Shown: piece after piece, positions 1-6,600 of the stretch
Layout of the letters: every line of letters starts with the position of its first letter
Numbering within the stretch: position 1 is the first letter of the stretch
Origin: Candidatus Zixiibacteriota bacterium
GTDB lineage: Bacteria > Zixibacteria > MSB-5A5 > GN15 > FEB-12
Direction of reading: 5' to 3'
Length of the DNA stretch: 7,414 nucleotides
Assembly (NCBI GenBank): GCA_030591625.1
Contig: JAUVAR010000117.1
Coordinates: 1-7,414 of the forward strand
Position numbers and translations under genes: made by a program
The notes under the pieces: model-generated
What the model saw: the letters and a program-made list of their open reading frames with translations, nothing else
What the model was told of the DNA's origin: nothing
The model's database searches: none

Positions 1-198
1 GAGATTGAACGCTGTTCGAGAATTCTTGAAGATTGTTATCCTGCACAATGGGTTCTTACAGAAGTATCTGGACGACTTTACAAAGCAACCAAAGATATAC
101 GATTTAAGAATTTGACAATTAAACATTTCAATTTAGCCAACAAATTGGACCCGGTCAAAGATATGACGATCCAGGACTTTTGGAATCTTGACTTGTAG
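1..198 (+). CDS. C-terminal end of an unrecognised protein (5' end outside window)
   Basis: Frame 1 is open from the first base to a TAG at 196-198 and gives 65 residues ending in ...TIQDFWNLDL. The fragment is soluble and mixed in charge, with no membrane segment. It contains a short run IRFKNLTIKHFNLANKLD that could be a beta-strand plus helix, but I cannot place it in a family. It is followed by 231 bp before the next gene on the same strand, so tight operonic coupling is not shown. Its neighbours (a DUF362 protein and a Wzy-like membrane protein) make a glycan-locus enzyme plausible, but that is only context. The codon composition is AT-rich like that of the next two genes. I am fairly sure it is coding, because it ends cleanly and reads as a normal protein, and unsure of everything else. 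Confidence 0.6.
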   Translation, partial: EIERCSRILEDCYPAQWVLTEVSGRLYKATKDIRFKNLTIKHFNLANKLDPVKDMTIQDFWNLDL

Positions 199-429
199 TC
201 ATTCTTTCTTTTCTAACTTTCCTAAAGCTCGATTCATAAAGAACTAACAAAACCCAGATTCATTATAACCGCATGAATAGCATGCCAATACAGCTAAGAG
301 GCAGGCCTTTGGGGGAGTTGTGAACAATATAAAGACTACAAAAACTGTTGATCCGGTTTTCTGTGTTTCGCCAATTGAAATTAGTACGTATCTTTGAAGT
401 TCTGATGTAATAAATCAAATGGAGTTTTT
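199..429. other. Intergenic region, AT-rich, no firm gene
   Basis: It begins with a pyrimidine-rich run after the upstream stop (CATTCTTTCTTTTCTAAC), but no stem precedes a T-tract, so I do not call a terminator. A 25-codon reading frame (GTG at 320, TGA at 395-397) sits 2 nt behind a GGGGGAG purine run at 311-317. That spacing is too short for normal initiation, so I do not call it a gene. No convincing -35/-10 pair for the gene at 430 was found. Confidence 0.4.
421..424 (+). promoter_or_regulatory. Ribosome binding site fixing the GTG start at 430
   Basis: GGAG lies 5 nt (TTTTT) before the GTG at 430. The frame is closed upstream by TGA at 403-405 with no ATG between, and the ATG at 419 is in another frame with a stop within 12 codons. 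The GTG is therefore the only sensible start. Confidence 0.65.
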
Positions 430-1518
430 GTGTATAGAGCCAAAGTTTCAGTAGTAAAAACCAACGCCGAACGAGTCATCGAAGATTATAGAAAACTGCT
501 TGAGTTAGTAGATTATAAATCAATCCTCGATTTCAATCAGGAAACAATTATTAAGCTCAATCTTTCGTGGACCAAATATTTTCCTGCTTGTTCTACTCAG
601 CCATGGCAACTCGAAGGATTAGTCAAAACTTTTGTTGAGGATGGTTTCGCGCGCGATAAAATTATTCCGGTTGAAAATAAAACTGTTGTTACCAACCCTA
701 TTGAAGGGGCCAAAAACAATTGCTGGATGCCTGTGCTGAATAAGTATAAACTTGGATTTACCCCTCTCCCCGATGTTGAATGGGTTGTATATCAATTCAA
801 AGAAAAGCTCTTGAAGCTAAGTCATATTTTCCCCGAAGGAATTCAAATTCCCAAGATGTATATCGGTAAGCAGATTGTCCACCTGCCAACTATTAAGACC
901 CACGGTCACTCAACAACGACTGGTGCGATCAAAAATTCATTCGGTGGTTTGTTACGTGAGGTAAGACATTACGCTCACAAGTATATGCACGAAGTGCTGG
1001 TTGATCTGATGATAATGCAGAAAGAACTGCATCCAAATATTTTTGCTGTTATGGATGGCACTGTTGCCGGTGATGGCGCCGGTCCCCGCACAATGACACC
1101 GCATTCAAAGAATCTCATACTTGCATCGGCTGACTCAGTAGCGATTGATGCTATTGCGGCTAAAATGATGGGCTTTGATCCGATGAGTATTCCATACTTG
1201 AGGATGTGTCACGAACGAGGACTTGGTGTAGCCGACACGAATGAAATTGAAATTTTGGGCGAAGATATTTCAGAAATCAATTTCAATTTCAAGACTAAAA
1301 AGTCGTTTGTCATTTGGGGAGATCAGATGTTGCGCAAGGGTCCACTTCGTTTTCTTGAAGGACCCGCGTTGCATTCACCGTTGGTTGGATGGGCTCCAAT
1401 GGCCTCAAATATTTATCATGACTGGCTCTGGTACCCAACTGTTGGAAAATCAGTAATTCGGGGATTCTCAAAAACGGAATGGGGCCGTCTCTTTAAGAAA
1501 TACAAAGCTCTTAAATAA
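430..1518 (+). CDS. DUF362 domain-containing protein
   Basis: The 362-residue protein carries the DUF362 (PF04015) landmarks in order. These are an early K-x-N strand (IKLNLSW, about 41-47), the core LPTIKTHGHSTTTGAIKNSF (152-171), the acidic turn VMDGTVAGDGAGPR (207-220), the segment ASADSVAIDAIAAKMMGFDP (232-251) and the tail RGLGVADTNEIEILGED (263-279). DUF362 proteins are often annotated as iron-sulfur centre proteins because many carry ferredoxin-type CxxCxxC clusters. This one has only four scattered cysteines (54, 98, 260 and none paired in a CxxC), so it is the cluster-less form. There is no signal peptide, so it is probably cytoplasmic. The biochemical role of this subgroup is not known to me. 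The last 80 residues (from about 285) are rich in W, P and aromatics and go beyond the usual domain end. Its position before a Wzy-like gene suggests a role near glycan synthesis, which is inference only. It starts with GTG behind GGAG. Confidence 0.85.
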   Translation: MYRAKVSVVKTNAERVIEDYRKLLELVDYKSILDFNQETIIKLNLSWTKYFPACSTQPWQLEGLVKTFVEDGFARDKIIPVENKTVVTNPIEGAKNNCWMPVLNKYKLGFTPLPDVEWVVYQFKEKLLKLSHIFPEGIQIPKMYIGKQIVHLPTIKTHGHSTTTGAIKNSFGGLLREVRHYAHKYMHEVLVDLMIMQKELHPNIFAVMDGTVAGDGAGPRTMTPHSKNLILASADSVAIDAIAAKMMGFDPMSIPYLRMCHERGLGVADTNEIEILGEDISEINFNFKTKKSFVIWGDQMLRKGPLRFLEGPALHSPLVGWAPMASNIYHDWLWYPTVGKSVIRGFSKTEWGRLFKKYKALK

Positions 1519-1746
1519 CAAGAGTCGGGTAGATATTATAAGGGAGTCTCAAACAATTAGAACATTGATGTAAATATGTTCCGTGTGACATAGGAATATC
1601 TTTCCAGCTTCTTCAGAGGTAATATTTAGCCGAAGCAAGATGTCCTTATGCCACAAGCTAACTCATTGTGTGACTACATGATAGAGTACTTGCGAATACT
1701 CTTTACGTCGGCACACACCTTGCTAAACGTAGGCTATGAGTAAAGT
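1519..1746. other. Intergenic region with two small hairpins
   Basis: There is no long frame here. Two weak stems are visible: ATGTTCC (1576-1582) with GGAATAT (1593-1599), which includes one G-U pair around a 10-nt loop, and AGAGTA (1683-1688) with TACTCT (1697-1702) around 8 nt. GTGTGAC occurs twice (1583-1589 and 1668-1674). Neither stem is followed by a T-tract, so neither is called a terminator, and no clear promoter was found. Confidence 0.35.
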
Positions 1747-3096
1747 TTGTATTACATCGCCAGTATTAGAGATATCCAAGTAATGGTAGTAGTAAACTTA
1801 TTGGCAGTATGCGCCTACCTGTTTTCGCTTGTTTATATTATACAGACACAAAGGAAGTATTCTCTCTTCTTCGCCTTTGTTTCTATATATCAACTTTGGG
1901 CATTAGTCTCATGTTTCTATAACGATCTTGGTATCTACAATCTAGAGCTATTTAGTTATACCACAACAAGTTTGGCTACCACACGCCTGGCTCTGTTTTG
2001 TATTATTTTCAATATTGGTTTCTTGCTTGCCGCAAAACTGGTCGGGAAACATATCTTGACTCGACGAGAATACAAGCTCGTTGGTGAAACGCCTAATTTG
2101 GGGGCATTCAAACTTATATTCATGGTTGGCATTGCAGGACTTGTTGTTTATGAGGCTTACTCCCTGACTACAAACGGCACACCCCTTTTTACCGGAATTG
2201 ACAGAGAGGCATTCTCACGAGAGGCAGGTTTTGTTAATTGGATTGTGCTGGCCTGGGGAGCGTTCATAGCGTTTATCCTTGGCATGACACGAAAAGAAGA
2301 AAAGCTTTTTTGTGTTCAAAATCTGTTGATAGCATTGATTATCATTTATGCTATTTTAACCGGTCATAAGTTTTCGATGCCATCCTCAATTTTGATACTT
2401 TATTACATGCCGATCTGCATGCGTCGTATCTATCAAAACCCAAGCTGGAATCCATTCAGAGTTGGAATTTTAGCGCGCATATTCGTAGTCTGTCTGATAT
2501 TTGGAGGATCTGTATATGGAATTTACAGCTCAAAACTTGAAGATAATGATTTAGCACAGGCATTGATTACCCAACGTGTCCTCGCTATGCAGGGCGAAAT
2601 TTGGTGGGCAATCGATAATGAAATCTCAAGTAGTGGCACTTATGATACAGATCATTGGAAAGATGAGTTGTCATATATAATCTCATCGAACGAAACTACT
2701 GCCAATGAAGTTGGCATGCGTTACTTGATGATAAAGATGCTCGGGGGAGAAAAAGCATTTACTATCTTTGATTCAGGATATCTCTATACAATGGCCTATC
2801 CAGCAATTCTTATTATGACATTCTCGTCTGTAGTAGCTCTCCTTATTCAATTTCTTGCCGGTCTGTTCTTTTTTATTCTCGTTTACTATTTGTACTATTG
2901 TGTGGCCTACAGTTATTATGTCAGAGCAATTGTCGCTCTCTCTATAATAATGCCATTTACTACCGTAATGGGAACGGGTAATCTGTTCGTCTTCTTTACT
3001 ATAGGTATGTTAATCAAGATTGGGTTATTGATAACTCTTGAGTCTGTTCCTTTAGGGATATTCCGCCAATCCGATCCAGTTGCATTAAGTTCATAG
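1747..3096 (+). CDS. Polytopic membrane protein, Wzy/O-antigen polymerase-like
   Basis: The 449 residues form many hydrophobic helices: about 13-32, 39-57, 78-97, 119-138, 162-180, 187-204, 211-224, 240-258, 345-380, 390-408 and 411-430. One long soluble loop runs from about 259 to 342, between the central and C-terminal helices. This plan, together with the short pre-loop motif NGTPLF...R..F (143-156), GHKFS (206-210) and a W-rich RVLAMQGEIWWAID at 277-290, fits Wzy-type repeat-unit polymerases. Those act in the inner membrane and join lipid-linked oligosaccharide units at the periplasmic face. These proteins share little sequence, so the call rests on topology and motifs, with a DUF6418-like group the closest I can suggest. 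The start is uncertain: TTG at 1747 gives 449 residues with no good ribosome binding site, and ATG at 1783 (residue 13) gives 437 residues starting directly before the first helix. A generic membrane protein is the alternative. Confidence 0.7.
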   Translation: MYYIASIRDIQVMVVVNLLAVCAYLFSLVYIIQTQRKYSLFFAFVSIYQLWALVSCFYNDLGIYNLELFSYTTTSLATTRLALFCIIFNIGFLLAAKLVGKHILTRREYKLVGETPNLGAFKLIFMVGIAGLVVYEAYSLTTNGTPLFTGIDREAFSREAGFVNWIVLAWGAFIAFILGMTRKEEKLFCVQNLLIALIIIYAILTGHKFSMPSSILILYYMPICMRRIYQNPSWNPFRVGILARIFVVCLIFGGSVYGIYSSKLEDNDLAQALITQRVLAMQGEIWWAIDNEISSSGTYDTDHWKDELSYIISSNETTANEVGMRYLMIKMLGGEKAFTIFDSGYLYTMAYPAILIMTFSSVVALLIQFLAGLFFFILVYYLYYCVAYSYYVRAIVALSIIMPFTTVMGTGNLFVFFTIGMLIKIGLLITLESVPLGIFRQSDPVALSS

Positions 3097-3292
3097 AACC
3101 AATACAAAACTTATTGTTTAAATGCAGTCTCTAAGAATAATTCTCTGAATTAGCTGTCAAACATAGGCAATTACCCCTATAAGTCAAGGTAGCCCCCTTG
3201 TAAAGCAATACCCACACGACATCAATATACTTGAAAGATATCACTACCGACCACAATACGCTCAGTTCAACACAGCCGATTCTAAGCGCCTA

Positions 3293-3325
3293 TTTCATCT
3301 TTAGGCTATAACCCCTAAAGTGAAA
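3293..3325. repeat. Long inverted repeat / hairpin, 12-bp stem with one bulge
   Basis: The outer arms TTTCA (3293-3297) and TGAAA (3321-3325) continue, after a single bulged T at 3298, into CTTTAGG (3299-3305) and CCTAAAG (3314-3320), around an 8-nt loop CTATAACC. All twelve pairs are Watson-Crick. No T-tract follows on either strand, so a classic terminator is unlikely. It may be an operator, a transcript structure or part of a small RNA. Confidence 0.5.
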
Positions 3326-3509
3326 AACAAATCGTGTGACGTACGTTTTAACAGAATTAAGCCCTCGCAAGTTGTTGTGCGACAACAGGGGAATTTGGTG
3401 TATTTTGAGGCTCAACCACAAGCAAGTGTATGTGAGACAATTCGTTGCTCGTTGTTCTGTACGTTTGGTGATTCCAGTCGGTTATGTGGATACGCTGATT
3501 GGTCTTGGG

Positions 3510-3537
3510 TTGACTTATCGCGATAAATGTTTATCTT
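3510..3537 (+). promoter_or_regulatory. Candidate sigma70-like promoter of the beta-helix gene
   Basis: TTGACT (3510-3515, 5 of 6 to TTGACA) is followed after 16 nt by TATCTT (3532-3537, 4 of 6 to TATAAT). This would start transcription near 3544 and give a leader of about 30 nt before the ATG at 3576. Promoter consensus in this lineage is not known to me, so this is a match by eye only. Confidence 0.35.
3515..3526. promoter_or_regulatory. Perfect 12-bp palindrome, candidate operator
   Basis: TTATCGCGATAA is its own reverse complement and lies in the spacer of the candidate promoter. Related half-sites occur nearby: TTTATC at 3530-3535 and CGATAAG at 3558-3564. The latter forms a 7-bp inverted pair with CTTATCG at 3514-3520. 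Repeated half-sites around a promoter fit binding of a dimeric regulator, but no regulator gene is in the window. Confidence 0.4.
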
Positions 3538-3567
3538 CTCTTAGGTACACTGATAGTCGATAAGGTT

Positions 3568-3571
3568 GGAG
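3568..3571 (+). promoter_or_regulatory. Ribosome binding site of the beta-helix gene
   Basis: GGAG lies 4 nt before the ATG at 3576, with an additional AAGG at 3562-3565. The start is followed directly by a signal peptide, which supports this ATG. Confidence 0.55.
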
Positions 3572-3575
3572 TCGT

Positions 3576-3650
3576 ATGAGGCGGATTGCAAACATCTTTG
3601 TGTTGAGCCTTGCCCTTTTTGGACTAGGGACCAATAATTCAATTTCAGCG
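3576..3650 (+). other. Sec signal peptide (residues 1-25)
   Basis: The positive start MRR is followed by the hydrophobic core IFVLSLALFGLG and a polar end NNSISA, with likely cleavage after Ala25. There is no lipobox cysteine, so it is a soluble-export signal rather than a lipoprotein. Confidence 0.8.
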
Positions 3651-6600
3651 ATAATAAACGTACCTGCAGGTCAACCGACCATTCAGGCAGGGATAGATGC
3701 AGCATCGGCCTCGGATACAGTAATTGTAGCATCAGGAACATACACGGGCGCCGGAAACCGTAGGATAGACTTTGGAATTAAGAACATTGTTCTGCAATCG
3801 TTGTCTGGCCCTGAAGCCACAATCATTGATTGCGAAGGAACCGAGCTTGATCCTCAATACGCTTTCTTGATTAATGGCCAGCAGGATTCCACTAATATCA
3901 TTGATGGTTTCACTATTACCGGATGCTGGGACTCCACCTGGAGCCAGGCCGCTGTAACAGTGCACAATTCTACACTGTACATGCGCAACTGCTTCCTCGA
4001 CTCCAACGTTGGAGGGGCTATTTATGTTAATGGTGGCTCACCCGATGCCGATTTCCTAATTCTGGAGGATTGCCGGATCACCAACAATAAGGGAGGGGCG
4101 GCAGTATACGGGCACTATCTGAGTGTTAACATTACCGGCACCGAAGTCGGATTCAACTCCGGGGATGGAATGAGCGTCTGGCAGTGCCACGAGTTAATTC
4201 TCGATAACTCTATCTTCCACAACAACGGTGGCTCGGGCCTGTGGTTTACACAAATGGGGCAGAACTGTGAGATAACCAATTGTACCTTTGTTATGAATCA
4301 GACGGGTATCGTTTTCGATTGGGATTTTCCGAAAGGTTCCGGTGATCTCAGTGATGTAAGATATCTCGATTCTTCCGGCATGGCCAACAGTATAGTCGCT
4401 TTCAACAGAACGCGTGGCGTTGTTCTGGCGGCGCCGTTCTACTATTACATGAACTGCAACAATGTAGTCGGTAATCCGAACGGAGATTGGGTAGGCGAAA
4501 ACTACGGTACCGAGTATGGCAACATCTCCTACGATCCTCGTTTTTGTGACACGTCAGCTGCCGACTTTACATTGCAGTCCGGATCAGCCTGCTTGCCCGA
4601 GCACAACAGTTGTGGTGTTCTGATGGGCGCTCTTGATGAAGGTTGCGAGGGGCCGCCCCCTCCGAGGGCACGCCTCGTCCCCTCTGAGTACCCGACCATT
4701 CAGGACGCTATCGACTCTTGTAGTGTCGATGACACTGTTATGGTAGCAGCTGGAACGTATAGCGGCGTAGGTAATCGTGATCTGGACTTCAACGGCGTCA
4801 ATATCATCCTGATGTCTGAGTCCGGACCGGACGCTACGATTATTGACTGCGAGGGAACCGAATCTGAGCCGCATCGATGTCTGACTTTGCAGAGCGGAGA
4901 AGATACGACATCAATCATCCAAGGGCTGACCTTCACCAACGCCTACGCCGCAACATGGGGCGATGCCGCCGTCTTAATTGACGGGGCAAGCGCCAGGGTT
5001 CGAGATTGTATCTTCGAGGATAACAACGCCAATGGCTTTGCCGCCATGTCCGCAGAAGTGTATATCAGCGATTGTATCGCCCGAAATAATGCTAACAATG
5101 GTTTTGAAGTCGACGGCTTCTATGCCGAGATCAGCCGAGTGGAAGCGTACGGCAACCTCAATAACGGTATCTTTATCAACGGTGGAGGTCAGTTCATTAT
5201 TGACTCTTCTGTTATGCATAATAATGATCATGCTGGGATGTTCATTCACTATTTCGGAGGTGGCTTCTATGTCAGCAATTGTACCTTTGTTTCGAACGGG
5301 TATGGATTGCAATATGATTGGAATTATCCGAAAGGGACAGGTATTGAATCTGCCAGCCTCCTCAGCGACACGGCCTATATCGATAATTGTATTGCAGCAT
5401 TCAATACCTTCTATGGATTCACATCGTCGTACATGGTAATACCACACCTTACCCGATGTTCGGATGCTTTCGGCAATGGCAGCAGTGATTGGAATATATC
5501 GTTTTATGACGGGCTCGAATATGGCGCGGGCGACGCGTACGGCAATTTCTCGCTGAATCCTTATTTCTGCGACACATTGTCCGGCGACTACAGCATCAGC
5601 AGCTCTTCGCCTTGTGCCCCCGAAATCAGTTTGTGCGATCTGATTGGTGCGCTTGATGTGGGTTGCCAGATAGACCATGATCCACGCACCTGGCGCGTAC
5701 CGGGGGATCGCCCGACAATTCAAGAGGCGATCAATACCTGCCTGGAAGGGGACACCGTACTCGTTGCGCCCGGAACTTATACCGGATTCGGCAACGTCGA
5801 TCTCAAGTTTCTTGGACGGAATATAGTATTAACTTCCGAGGTTGGGCCGCAATCAACGATTATTGATTGTCAGGGAACTTCTGCTGAGCCACACTCGGGT
5901 ATAAAGATATCGAGAGGCGAGGATACCACATCGATTATCGACGGGTTCACAATACAAAACTCTTACGGCTATTCAGGCTCCGAGGGGGCGATCACTATTG
6001 TCGATGCCTCGGCGACTGTCCGTAACTGCAACATCCTTACCAGTTATAGCAACTCGCTGTTGTGTCAGAATGGGATGCTCAATTTCTATAACTGTTTTGT
6101 TGATTCCTGTACCACCAACGGTGTCAAGTTAGTAGCGTGTAATGCGAAGATTGATGGTATGACCGGTACCCGCCTTAGTCACGCCGTCTTCTGGGGTGGA
6201 AGGGCAGAGTCTTTGGAGTTAACCAATTCATTGATGTACAACAATCGTGGATTTGGCATTTCTGTATTTCCGATCACAGGGACCTTCAACATTAACTCGT
6301 GCACATTTGTCAATAATCATACCGGCATTTATCTGAGTCAGAACATCTCGAGTCCTGGCGGCCCCACCGATACCTCGTACATCAGCAACTGCATTTCGGC
6401 CAACCATAACCAGTATGGCTACTATACCTGGGATGGGATGAATCATCCGGTTATAGTGACTTGTAATGATGCCTATGGAAATGGATATCAGGATTGGCAT
6501 CTGGATCCCTACGGGCATGGTGATGCGTACGGCAATCTTGCACTGGACCCACTGTTCTGTAATACAGACGCCAAGGACTTCAATATTAAGGAAGAGTCAC

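Larger units (their letters stand above)
3097..3575. other. 479-bp non-coding region with several inverted repeats
   Basis: Two overlapping small frames (3320-3526 and 3336-3563) lack ribosome binding sites and have unremarkable translations, so I treat the stretch as non-coding. It holds a hairpin CAAGG/CCTTG (3185-3200), a long bulged hairpin (3293-3325), GTTGT/ACAAC (3371-3386), the palindrome TTGAGGCTCAA (3405-3415) and the palindrome TTATCGCGATAA (3515-3526). None of the stems carries a terminal T-tract. It separates the AT-rich membrane gene from the beta-helix gene and most likely contains the promoter of the latter. Confidence 0.55.

Noticed and set aside
320..397. 25-codon GTG-started frame after a GGGGGAG run
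   Set aside because: The spacing of 2 nt is too short for initiation, and the peptide has no recognisable feature. It could be a decayed gene start, but that cannot be supported.
1683..1702. AGAGTA/TACTCT stem as terminator or operator
   Set aside because: Six pairs with an 8-nt loop and only a short T run afterwards are within chance expectation for AT-rich DNA.
3185..3200. CAAGG/CCTTG stem as a terminator of the membrane-protein gene
   Set aside because: It has only five pairs, is nearly 90 nt after the stop, and is not followed by a T-tract (TAAAGC follows).
3320..3563. Two overlapping small plus-strand frames of 68 and 75 residues
   Set aside because: Neither has a ribosome binding site, they compete with each other, their translations look random, and they overlap the hairpin and the promoter/palindrome region.
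4974..5723. 249-residue open frame on the minus strand inside the beta-helix gene
   Set aside because: It lies wholly antisense to a strongly supported coding region. Its translation has no recognisable domain, and it follows from the codon pattern of the repeat gene.
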